The position numbers and the translations under genes were made by a program. A stretch of 64,000 bases of DNA, from positions 1 to 64,000 of the forward strand of contig NZ_JALHPR010000015.1 of assembly GCF_022842375.1 (NCBI RefSeq), given 5' to 3'. The notes beneath the pieces are model-generated. The model was not told the origin of the DNA. It was given only the letters and a program-made list of their open reading frames with translations, and searched no databases. Source of the DNA: Elioraea sp. (GTDB lineage: Bacteria; Pseudomonadota; Alphaproteobacteria; Acetobacterales; Acetobacteraceae). Shown here piece after piece: positions 48,122 through 55,842 of this stretch (the first letter of the stretch is position 1; each line of letters opens with the position of its first letter).

Positions 48122-49335
48122 TCGCGCGCCGCACGCTGCTCGCCTCCGCCGCCGCGCTGCCATTCGCGGCGAAGGCAGCGACCCCCGATCATCCGCTGCT
48201 CCGCCGGCCCTGGGCCGACGTGGTCGCCGCCGCGCGCGGGCAGACCGTGTTCTGGAACGCCTGGGGTGGGGATGACCGCACCAACGGCTTCATCGCCTGG
48301 GCGAATGATCGCGTGACGGAACGTTACGGATTCCGCATCCAGCACGTGCGCCTGCGCGACACGGCGGAGGCCGTCGCCCGCGTCGTCGCGGAGAAGGCGG
48401 CGGGGCGGACCGAGGGCGGGTCGGTCGACCTCATCTGGATCAACGGGCCGAACTTCCTGGCGATGAAGGATGCCGGCCTGCTGTTCGGCCCGTTCGTCGA
48501 CCGCCTGCCGAACGCGCGGCTGATCGACCGCGAGGGCAAGCCCGCGACCGTGACCGACTTCACCGTGCCGGTCGATGGCCTCGCCTCTCCGTGGCGGATG
48601 GCGCAGATCGTCTATGTGTACGACAGCGCAACGGTGAAGGATCCGCCGCGCACCATCCCCGCCATGCTCGCCTGGGCGCGCGCCAACCCGGGCCGCCTTG
48701 CCCACCCGACGGTGCGAAACTTCCTGGGCGCGACCTTCCTCAAGCAGGCCCTCTACGAGCTCACGCCCGACCCGTCGCTGCTGGCCAGGCCCGTCACCGA
48801 TGACGGGTTCGGCCCCGCCACCGCGCCGCTCTGGGCCTGGTATGACGCGCTCCGCCCGCATCTCTGGCGCCAGGGGCGGCAGTTCCCCGAGAACGGGCCA
48901 GCGCAGCGCACGCTGATGAACGATGGCGAGATCGACATCATGATCTCGTTCAACCCGTCGGAAGCCTCGACCGCGATCGCCAACGGCCAGCTGCCGCCCA
49001 GCGTGCGCACCTACGTTCTCGCGGGCGGAACGATCGGCAATGCGAGTTTCGTTGCCATCCCGTTCAACGCCGCGCACCAGGCAGCCGCGATGGTGCTGGC
49101 CGATTTCCTGCTGAGCCCGGAGGCGCAGGCGCATGGGCAGGACCCGCGCGTGATGGGCAATTTCACCGTCCTCGCGCTCGATCGGCTGGCACCGGAGGAT
49201 CGCGCGCGGTTCGAGCGCCTGCCGCGCGGGGCAGCAACGCTCACCAACGCCGAGCTCGGCCGCCCGCTGCCGGAGCCGCACCCCTCCTGGATGACGCGGA
49301 TCACGGCGGAATGGGAACGCAGGGTCTCGCGCTGA
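48118..49335 (+). CDS. YnjB-like ABC transporter substrate-binding protein
   Basis: 405 aa, ATG overlapping the radical SAM stop. Signal peptide IARRTLLASAAALPFAAKA, then TVFWNAWGGDDRTNGFIAWANDRVTERYGFRIQHVRLRDTAEAVARVVAEKAAGRTEGGSVDLIWINGPNFLAMKDAGLLFGPF, which matches the YnjB group (E. coli ynjB). IDIMISFNPSEASTAIANGQLP and GNASFVAIPFNAAHQAAAMVLADFLLSPEAQ follow. Periplasmic; ligand unknown. It overlaps the permease gene by 25 bp. Confidence 0.93.
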   Translation: MIARRTLLASAAALPFAAKAATPDHPLLRRPWADVVAAARGQTVFWNAWGGDDRTNGFIAWANDRVTERYGFRIQHVRLRDTAEAVARVVAEKAAGRTEGGSVDLIWINGPNFLAMKDAGLLFGPFVDRLPNARLIDREGKPATVTDFTVPVDGLASPWRMAQIVYVYDSATVKDPPRTIPAMLAWARANPGRLAHPTVRNFLGATFLKQALYELTPDPSLLARPVTDDGFGPATAPLWAWYDALRPHLWRQGRQFPENGPAQRTLMNDGEIDIMISFNPSEASTAIANGQLPPSVRTYVLAGGTIGNASFVAIPFNAAHQAAAMVLADFLLSPEAQAHGQDPRVMGNFTVLALDRLAPEDRARFERLPRGAATLTNAELGRPLPEPHPSWMTRITAEWERRVSR

Positions 49336-51041
49336 GCCAGCCAGCGCGGCACGCAGCGCCGGTGCTGCGTGCCGTGCCGGCCGTGACGCTCGCCCTTTTC
49401 CTGGGGCCGATCGCGGCCGGGCTCGGGGGAACACTGGCACCGGCCTTCGGCTGGCTTCCCGCGATCGGCGGCGAGGCGATCACACTGGCCCCCTGGCACG
49501 CGCTGTTCTCCACACCTGGCTTCACCGCGACCCTGCGCGTGACCATCACCACCGGCTTCACGGCGACCTTGCTCTCGCTCGGCATCGTGGTGCTGTTCTG
49601 TGCGTCCTGCCACGGCACCGCGCTGTTCCGCCGCACCCAGGCGATGCTGGCACCGATGCTGGCGACGCCGCACGCGGCCCTTGCCATCGGCTTCGCGTTC
49701 CTCGCCGCCCCCTCCGGCATGGTGGCGCGCCTGCTCTCGCCCTGGGCCACGGGCTGGATGCGCCCGCCCGATATCGGCACGGTGAATGATGCGGCGGGTT
49801 TCGCGCTCATCGCCGGGCTGATGCTGAAGGAAGTACCGTATCTCCTGCTCGTCACCTTCGCCGCGCTGAACCAGGTGAAGGCAGCACCGTTGATGCGCGC
49901 GGCCCGCACCCTCGGCTACGGCCCCGTCACGGGCTGGCTGAAGGTGGTGTATCCGCTCGTCCATCCGCAGATCAGGCTGCCGGTCTACGCGGTTCTCGCC
50001 TTCAGCCTCTCGGTCGTCGATGTCGCGATGATCCTCGGCCCCGGCAATCCACCGACGCTCGCGGTCCTCGTCGTCCGTTGGTTCTCCGACCGTGACCTCG
50101 CGATGTGGTTTCCGGCGAGCGCCGGTGCGCTGCTGCTTGCGGCGATCGTCCTGGGATCGATCCTGCTCTGGCGCCTGGGCGAGGGAGCGGTCGCGCGCAC
50201 GCTGCGGCCGTGGCTCACCGGTGGGGCACGCGGCGGCAGCGGCGCGGCGCTCGCCGGCGCGATGACCGGTGCGCTGTCCATCACCCTCGCCCTGTCGCTC
50301 GCCGCCGTCCTCGTCCTCGCCCTCTGGTCCTTCGCCGGCCCCTGGCGCTTCCCCGATGCGCTGCCGCGAACATTCACGCTCGCGACCTGGGCGGGACAGG
50401 TGCAGGAGCTTGCACATCCGGCCCGCACCACGCTCATGGTCGGTGCGGCAGCGACCGTGATCGCACTTGCGCTCGCGCTGCTCTGCCTCGAGGCGGAGCA
50501 ACGTTTCGGCCTCGCACCGGGGCGGACGGCGCTGTGGCTTCTCTACCTGCCGCTGCTGCTGCCGCAGGTGGCGTTCCTGTTCGGGCTCCAGGTGCTGCTG
50601 GTGCGCGCCGGCATCGATGGCACGCATGGCGCCGTCATCTGGGCGCATCTGCTGTTCGTGCTGCCCTACGTGTTCCTCACGCTCGCCGATCCGTGGCGGG
50701 CGATCGACCCGCGGCTCGCGCGAAACGCGGCCTCCCTGGGTGCGGGGCCGTGGCGCGTGTTCCTCGCGGTGAAGCTGCCGGTGATGCTGCGCCCGATCCT
50801 GATCGCTGCCGGGATCGGCTTCGCCGTCAGCGCGGGCCAGTACCTGCCGACGCTGTTCGCAGGCGCTGGCAGGATCACCACGTTGACGACCGAGGCCGTG
50901 ACGCTCGCCGGCGGCTCCGATCGCCGCATCGTCGGCGCCTATGCGCTCGTGCAGGCATTGCTGCCGCTCGCGGTCTACGCCGCCGCCATAGCAACGCCAG
51001 CAATCGCCTGGCGCAACCGCCGGGGGCTTGCGGTCGCATGA
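49311..51041 (+). CDS. YnjC-like fused ABC permease
   Basis: 576 aa containing two permease units of about six helices each, as in YnjC/FbpB. EAA-type loops are RAARTLGYGPVTGWLKVVYPLVHPQI in the first half and RNAASLGAGPWRVFLAVKLPVMLRPI in the second. The start at 49311 lies inside the binding-protein gene. The stop overlaps the ATPase ATG (ATGA). A single fused polypeptide forms the whole channel. Confidence 0.94.
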   Translation: MGTQGLALSQPARHAAPVLRAVPAVTLALFLGPIAAGLGGTLAPAFGWLPAIGGEAITLAPWHALFSTPGFTATLRVTITTGFTATLLSLGIVVLFCASCHGTALFRRTQAMLAPMLATPHAALAIGFAFLAAPSGMVARLLSPWATGWMRPPDIGTVNDAAGFALIAGLMLKEVPYLLLVTFAALNQVKAAPLMRAARTLGYGPVTGWLKVVYPLVHPQIRLPVYAVLAFSLSVVDVAMILGPGNPPTLAVLVVRWFSDRDLAMWFPASAGALLLAAIVLGSILLWRLGEGAVARTLRPWLTGGARGGSGAALAGAMTGALSITLALSLAAVLVLALWSFAGPWRFPDALPRTFTLATWAGQVQELAHPARTTLMVGAAATVIALALALLCLEAEQRFGLAPGRTALWLLYLPLLLPQVAFLFGLQVLLVRAGIDGTHGAVIWAHLLFVLPYVFLTLADPWRAIDPRLARNAASLGAGPWRVFLAVKLPVMLRPILIAAGIGFAVSAGQYLPTLFAGAGRITTLTTEAVTLAGGSDRRIVGAYALVQALLPLAVYAAAIATPAIAWRNRRGLAVA

Positions 51042-51730
51042 GGGGGCTTTCACTTCGCGGCGCTGCCGTGACGCTGGGTGAGCGTGCGCTCGTCGGCCCG
51101 CTCGACCTCACCGTTGCCCCCGGAGCGGTCGTGACGCTGATGGGTCCTTCCGGGTCCGGAAAGTCGAGCCTGCTGGCGTGGATCTGCGGCACGCTCGACC
51201 CGGCCTTTCGCGCGGAGGGCCAGGTCACTGTGAACGGGGCGGACGTCACCGCCCTTCCCGCGCACCGGCGGCGCATCGGCATCCTGTTTCAGGATGACAT
51301 GCTGTTTCCGCACCTCTCCGTCGGCGGCAACCTCGCCTTCGGCCTGCCGCCAGGGCTTTCGCGTGGCGAGCGGCGTGCGCGCATCGCCGCGGCCCTCGCA
51401 GATGCCGAACTTGCCGGCTTCGAGGGGCGTGACCCGGCAACGCTCTCGGGCGGGCAGCGCGCGCGCATCGCGCTCATGCGCACCCTGCTCGCGGGCCCCC
51501 AGGCGCTGCTGCTCGACGAGCCGTTCGGCAGGCTCGACGTCGCTCTGCGCGATCGGATGCGTCGTTTCGTCTTCGAACGCACGCGGCAACTCAGCCTGCC
51601 GGTGCTGATGGTCACGCACGACCCTGACGATGCCGCAGCCGCATCAGGCCCGGTGCTGCACCTGCTCGCTGGCGGCGCGGTACGGCGCGAGATCCCGGAT
51701 GAAGGAGTCCCCGATGCGCTTCCTGCCTGA
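51038..51730 (+). CDS. YnjD-like ABC transporter ATP-binding protein
   Basis: 230 aa from ATG at 51038. Walker A MGPSGSGKSSLL, Q-loop FQDDMLFPHLSV, signature LSGGQRARIALMRTLL, Walker B ALLLDEPFGRLDVAL and VTHDPDDAAA. Short, without a C-terminal regulatory domain, as in YnjD. The earlier part of the track ORF lies in the permease gene. The rhodanese start overlaps its last 17 bases. Confidence 0.95.
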   Translation: MRGLSLRGAAVTLGERALVGPLDLTVAPGAVVTLMGPSGSGKSSLLAWICGTLDPAFRAEGQVTVNGADVTALPAHRRRIGILFQDDMLFPHLSVGGNLAFGLPPGLSRGERRARIAAALADAELAGFEGRDPATLSGGQRARIALMRTLLAGPQALLLDEPFGRLDVALRDRMRRFVFERTRQLSLPVLMVTHDPDDAAAASGPVLHLLAGGAVRREIPDEGVPDALPA

Positions 51731-52217
51731 GCGCCCTCGCACCACCCTGCCCGATCCGCGCGACCCTGGCGTGACGCTGGCCGATGTGGAGCGTGCGATC
51801 CGCGTGCTGCACCCCGTGCCGCACCTGACGCCGGAGCAGGCGGAGGGGCTGATCGCCGAGGGCAGTGCCGCGCTGTTCGACGTGCGCGCACACGCCGAGT
51901 TCGCCGAGGGCCACCTGCCGGGGGCTGTGCGCGTCGACCCAGCGGTACCGCCCGCACGCTTCGCCGCCGCGCACGGGCCTGACTGTACCGGCCGCGTCGT
52001 GCTGTTCGCCTGCTCGGTGGGCTTGCGCAGTGCGCGGTTGGCAGAGGCCGTCGCCGGCGCCATCGTGCCCTACCGGCCACTCGGTGTGGCGAACCTCTCC
52101 GGCGGGCTGTTCCGCTGGGTCGCCGAGCGTCGGCGCCCTGCCCTTCCCGCACTCCATCCGTTCGATGCTGCGTGGGCGACGCTGCTTGGGCGTACAATCG
52201 CCGCCGCGGCGGAGTAG
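51714..52217 (+). CDS. Single-domain rhodanese (sulfurtransferase)
   Basis: 167 aa from ATG at 51714 with AAGGAG seven bases upstream. The rhodanese core ALFDVRAHAEFAEGHLPGAVRVDP is followed by the active loop CSVGLRS with the persulfide Cys100. The N-terminal 45 residues (LADVERAIRVLHPVPHLTPEQAEGLI) are a helical extension. In E. coli the ynjBCD transporter genes are followed by rhodanese ynjE, reported to act in molybdopterin sulfuration; here the protein has one domain, not several. Donor and acceptor are unknown. Confidence 0.9.
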   Translation: MRFLPERPRTTLPDPRDPGVTLADVERAIRVLHPVPHLTPEQAEGLIAEGSAALFDVRAHAEFAEGHLPGAVRVDPAVPPARFAAAHGPDCTGRVVLFACSVGLRSARLAEAVAGAIVPYRPLGVANLSGGLFRWVAERRRPALPALHPFDAAWATLLGRTIAAAAE

Positions 52218-52367
52218 CAGCGGAAGGCGGCGCTCGAGATCGAACTGCTGCACCAGAAGATCGACCTGCCGCGCGAGCGTGAGCTGATCGCCCTCACCGC
52301 CCTGCTGCGCGACGTGCTCGCGCGGCTGGAGGCGCGGGAAGGACCGGAAGCTCAGTCCAGCGTCTGA
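52218..52367 (+). pseudogene. Remnant or readthrough tail resembling a DUF1003 C-terminus
   Basis: Directly after the rhodanese TAG and in the same frame, 49 codons read QRKAALEIELLHQKIDLPRERELIALTALLRDVLARLEAREG and end in TGA at 52365. The coiled-coil pattern resembles the end of DUF1003-type membrane proteins. No start codon fits within it. Either it is what remains of a deleted gene, or TAG is read through to lengthen the rhodanese. Its end overlaps the 3' end of the convergent HD gene. Confidence 0.4.
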
Positions 52368-52921
52368 TCCTCGAGCGCGGTGCGGGCGAGCGCGAGTGCG
52401 GTGTCGAACGCCTCCTCCAGGCTCGGGTTCACGCCGCGGCAGCCGGCCGCGACCGCATCCGCCCAGTCGAGATAGTCGCGCTTGCGGGCAAGGTCCCACG
52501 AGGGCGGCGGGCTCACCGTGATGGCGCGCAGGTTCGCCGCCTTGTCGGCGAGCTTCACCATCCGCGCCGCCTCGCTCTTCTTCGTCGCCGTCTCGACCTG
52601 CCGCCGCTTCCGCTCCGCCTTCGGCAGCGTCTTGTCGTCGGTCACCTCGACGACGATGGCAGCGACCTCGGCGCCGAACCGCTCGGCGAGCTCACGCTCC
52701 GTCACCGGGCGGCCGACCGTGTCGCCATCCTCGATCGTATCGTGCAGCAGGCCGGCGAGGATGGCCGGGACCGGCGCGCCGGCGGCGGCGAGCGCGGCGG
52801 CAACCTCGATCACGTGGTTCACGTAGGGTTCCTGCGCAGCGCCCTTGCGGCGCTGGTGGGTGTGCACCTCGGCCGCGAACGCGGTCGCGCGGAGCACCAG
52901 GGCTTCGTTGCTTTCTGTCAT
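52352..52921 (-). CDS. HD-domain protein, MESH1/SpoT-hydrolase-like
   Basis: 189 aa from ATG at 52921. Hydrolase part of the RelA/SpoT family: AAEVHTHQRRKGAAQEPYVNHVIEVAAALAAAG, the metal site LLHDTIED, EVTDDKTLPKAERKRRQVE and MVKLADKAANLRAI. No synthetase, TGS or ACT domain, so it resembles the small alarmone hydrolases that remove pyrophosphate from (p)ppGpp or act on NADPH in animals. Divergent from the FAD monooxygenase with 47 bp between starts. Confidence 0.92.
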   Translation of the reverse strand: MTESNEALVLRATAFAAEVHTHQRRKGAAQEPYVNHVIEVAAALAAAGAPVPAILAGLLHDTIEDGDTVGRPVTERELAERFGAEVAAIVVEVTDDKTLPKAERKRRQVETATKKSEAARMVKLADKAANLRAITVSPPPSWDLARKRDYLDWADAVAAGCRGVNPSLEEAFDTALALARTALEDQTLD

Positions 52922-52968
52922 GCGCACACTCTATGCGGCGGACGCGCGACGCGACAGGATGGATGGTG

Positions 52969-54111
52969 ATGACCACGACCGTTCTTGTCGCAGGCGCCGG
53001 CCCCGTCGGGCTCACCGCCGCACTCGCCCTCCACCGCGCCGGCATCGGCGTACGCGTGCTCGAGAAGCGCCCCGCGCTGACCGCCGCGAGCCGCGCGAGC
53101 ACCTTCCACCCCTCCACGCTTGGCATCCTCGCCAGGCTCGGCGTTGCCGACGCGCTGCTGCCGCGTGGCCGTCGTGTCGATGCGCTCGCCTGGCTCAGCC
53201 CCGGGCGCGGGGCGGATGCGGTGATGCCGATGCACCACCTCGCCGCCCGCACGGCGTTTCCCTTCCGCCTCCACGCCGAGCAGGCGGAGCTGACGCCGCT
53301 CCTGCTCGCCGCCCTTCCTCCCGGAACGGTGTCGTTCGGCGCCGAGGCGATCGCCGCGACACAGGACGGCAACGGCGTGACGCTGGTGACGGCCGATGGC
53401 AACGAACATCGCGGCAGCCTCGCGATCGCCGCCGATGGTGCGCACAGCGCGCTGCGCACAGCGGCGGGCATCGCCGTCGAGACGGCACCCTATGGCCACC
53501 GCGTGCTCAGGCTGATGACGACGCTGCCGCTCGACGCCCTCGTCCCCGGGCTTGCGGGCGCGGGCATCGCCTATGTGCATGATGGGCCCGACAGCATCAG
53601 CCTTCTGGCCATGCCCGGGCTCTGGCGCATCATCATCCGCGTGCCAGCGAGCGTCGCCGATGAGGCGGCATTGAGCCCGGCATTCTTCGCTCCCATCCTG
53701 CGCCGCTTCCTGCCCTCGCTGCCCGCCGAGCTTCCGCTCGCGTCCGCCGATGTCTACGGCGTTGCCCGCGGCATCGCGGCGCGGATGCGGGCCGGCAGGA
53801 TCCTCGTCATCGGCGATGCGGCGCATGTCACGAACACGCGCGGCGGCATGAACATGAATGCCGGCATCCATGACGCGGCGACGCTCGCGGCAACGATCGC
53901 CTCCGGCAACGATGCGCTGCTCGATGCGTGGGAAGCCGCGCGGCTGCGCGTGACGGCCGAGGTGCTGCTCGCCCGCACCGACCGTGCCGTCGCCTCCGCC
54001 ACCGCATGGCGTGACGAGGCGGTCGCGGCCACGGCCGACCCGGCGCGCGCCGATGCCTGGCTGGTCGCTGCCGCGATGCTCGACACCTGCGATGCGGGAG
54101 CGCCGCCGTGA
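52969..54111 (+). CDS. FAD-dependent monooxygenase (PHBH/UbiH type)
   Basis: 380 aa from ATG at 52969 (MTTTVLVAGAGPVGL), AGGA box upstream. Flavoprotein hydroxylase with the dinucleotide motif GAGPVG, the DG motif IAADGAHSALR and the GD motif GDAAHVTNTRGGMNMNAGIHDA. Residues 40-60 (SRASTFHPSTLGILARLG) fit the substrate-linker region. Its stop overlaps the next GTG by four bases, so it is coupled to an Asp/Glu-racemase-fold gene. Together they suggest an aromatic or heteroaromatic degradation step, but the substrate is unknown. Confidence 0.92.
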   Translation: MTTTVLVAGAGPVGLTAALALHRAGIGVRVLEKRPALTAASRASTFHPSTLGILARLGVADALLPRGRRVDALAWLSPGRGADAVMPMHHLAARTAFPFRLHAEQAELTPLLLAALPPGTVSFGAEAIAATQDGNGVTLVTADGNEHRGSLAIAADGAHSALRTAAGIAVETAPYGHRVLRLMTTLPLDALVPGLAGAGIAYVHDGPDSISLLAMPGLWRIIIRVPASVADEAALSPAFFAPILRRFLPSLPAELPLASADVYGVARGIAARMRAGRILVIGDAAHVTNTRGGMNMNAGIHDAATLAATIASGNDALLDAWEAARLRVTAEVLLARTDRAVASATAWRDEAVAATADPARADAWLVAAAMLDTCDAGAPP

Positions 54112-54836
54112 CGCCGCGCTTCGTGCCCGCCCATCGCGCGGGGCTTCTCGTCCCCTCCGCCAACCCGGCGGTGGAACCAGAGTTCCGCGCCCTGATGCCC
54201 GACGCGGTCGCGCTGCACGCGACGCGGCTGCCGGTCATGCCCGGCACCACGCTGGCGGAGCGCAACGCCGCCTATCTCGAGAGCTTCGCGCCAGGGCTCG
54301 CGAGCTTCGGCGAACTGCCGATCGAAGCAGCCGCCGTCGCGCTCACGGGCGCGAGCTATGCGATGACGCCGGATGAGGACGAGGCCTTCGCCACGCGGCT
54401 CGGCGGCATCCGCGGCATCCCCGTCGTGCTGGCGAGCCGGGCCATCGCCGCTGCCATCACGGCCCTGGGCGCGCGCGAGATCGTGCTGTTCTCGCCCTAT
54501 CCCGACTGGCTCTCGGCCCGCGCCGCTGCCTACTGGCGCGCCGCTGGACTGACGGTGACCGAAATCAGCGTCAGCGACGGAACGTTCCGTGCCTATGAGA
54601 TGACGGCCGAGGAGGTTACGGACGGACTAGCACGCGTTCCCGATCGCGCGGGCGTTCCCGTCATCCTCAGCGGTACCGGCATGCCCACGCTCGATGCCAT
54701 CGCAGGCTCGCTCGCGCGCAAGGGCCCGGTGATCTCCTCGAACGTGGCCACCGCCTGGGCGTTCACCCGCGCCCTCGGCCTGCCGCCCTCGCCCGTGCTC
54801 GCGTCTCTCGCGCCGGCGCTCGTCACCCGACCTTGA
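54108..54836 (+). CDS. Maleate isomerase/arylmalonate decarboxylase-like protein lacking cysteine
   Basis: 242 aa, GTG start in a GTGA overlap. The fold matches the maleate isomerase/arylmalonate decarboxylase branch of the Asp/Glu racemase superfamily: GLLVPSANPAVEPEFRALMP, ALTGASYAM, GAREIVLFSPYPDWLSARAAAYWRAAG, VPVILSGTGMPTLDAI, KGPVISSNVATAW. The family's catalytic cysteines should lie in TGAS and SGTG, where Gly or Ser/Ala is found; the whole protein has no Cys. Activity is therefore doubtful or different. Coupled to the monooxygenase. Confidence 0.85.
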   Translation: MTPRFVPAHRAGLLVPSANPAVEPEFRALMPDAVALHATRLPVMPGTTLAERNAAYLESFAPGLASFGELPIEAAAVALTGASYAMTPDEDEAFATRLGGIRGIPVVLASRAIAAAITALGAREIVLFSPYPDWLSARAAAYWRAAGLTVTEISVSDGTFRAYEMTAEEVTDGLARVPDRAGVPVILSGTGMPTLDAIAGSLARKGPVISSNVATAWAFTRALGLPPSPVLASLAPALVTRP

Positions 54837-55827
54837 CGAGCAGCTTGCCGAAATTCTTCCCCGCCAGAAGGCCGATGAACGCCGCCGGTGCGTTCTCGAT
54901 GCCGCTCACCACGTCCTCGCGGTAGCGCAGCTTCCCGGCCCGGATGAGCGGCACCGCCACCGCCCGCCATTCCGGCAGGCGCTGCCAGCTGTCGGAGACG
55001 ATGAAGCCCTGGATGCGCAGGCGCTTGCGCACCGCCGACATGAGGTTGGGCCCTGGTTGCGGTACCGGATCGTTGTATTCGGCGATCATCCCGCACATCA
55101 CCATGCGCGCGAAATCGCGGAGCCGCGGGAACACAGCGCGCTGCACGGCGCCACCAACATTCTCCCAGTAGACGTCGATGCCATCGGGGCAGGCAGCGTC
55201 GAGCGCCTGGGGGAAATCGCCGTCGCGATGGTCGAGGCAGGCATCGAAGCCGAGCTCGCCCGTGACGTAGGCGCATTTCTCAGCCCCGCCCGCGATGCCG
55301 ATGACGCGCGCCCCCGCCGCCTTGGCGATCTGCCCCGCGACCGCCCCCACCGCCCCGGACGCAGCCGAGATCACCACCGTCTCGCCCCGCTTCGGCTGGC
55401 CGATGTCGCTCATCCCCACATGCGCGGTCAGCCCGGGCATGCCGAGGATGCCGAGGGCCGTCTGCACCGGCGCCTCGGCCGCGTCGAGCTTCATCAGCCC
55501 CTTCGCCGGCGCGACGGACCATTCCTGCCAGCCATACGCGCCGAGCACGACATCGCCAGGCGAAAGGGCCGGATCATTGCTCGCCTCGACGCGGGCAACG
55601 GCACGGCATTCCATCACCGCCCCGATCGCCACGGGGGCGGCGTAGCTTTTCGCGGCACTCATCCGCCCGCGCTGGTAGGGGTCGAGCGAGAGGAACAGGT
55701 GTCGCAGCAGCACCTCGCCAGCACCCGGCGCGGGGATGGGCGTGCGCGCGATCGCGAAGTCGTCCTGCCGCACCACCCCCTCTGGCCGGCGGGCGAGCAG
55801 CACCTGCGTGTTCACGGCCTCGGGCAT
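54823..55827 (-). CDS. Zinc-independent NADP-dependent oxidoreductase (MDR, CurA/LTB4DH type)
   Basis: 334 aa. EVLLRHLFLSLDPYQRGRMS, GPGDVV-like region (LSPGDVVLGAYGWQEW), LGILGMPGLTAHVGMSDIGQPKRGETVVISAASGAVGAVAGQIAKAAGARVIGIAGGAEKC and WENVGGAVQRAVFPRL are typical of double-bond reductases acting on alpha,beta-unsaturated ketones or aldehydes. No structural zinc cysteines. Its 3' end overlaps the convergent racemase-fold gene by 14 bp. Confidence 0.94.
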   Translation of the reverse strand: MPEAVNTQVLLARRPEGVVRQDDFAIARTPIPAPGAGEVLLRHLFLSLDPYQRGRMSAAKSYAAPVAIGAVMECRAVARVEASNDPALSPGDVVLGAYGWQEWSVAPAKGLMKLDAAEAPVQTALGILGMPGLTAHVGMSDIGQPKRGETVVISAASGAVGAVAGQIAKAAGARVIGIAGGAEKCAYVTGELGFDACLDHRDGDFPQALDAACPDGIDVYWENVGGAVQRAVFPRLRDFARMVMCGMIAEYNDPVPQPGPNLMSAVRKRLRIQGFIVSDSWQRLPEWRAVAVPLIRAGKLRYREDVVSGIENAPAAFIGLLAGKNFGKLLVKVG

Positions 55828-55842
55828 CGGGCTCTCTCCTCG

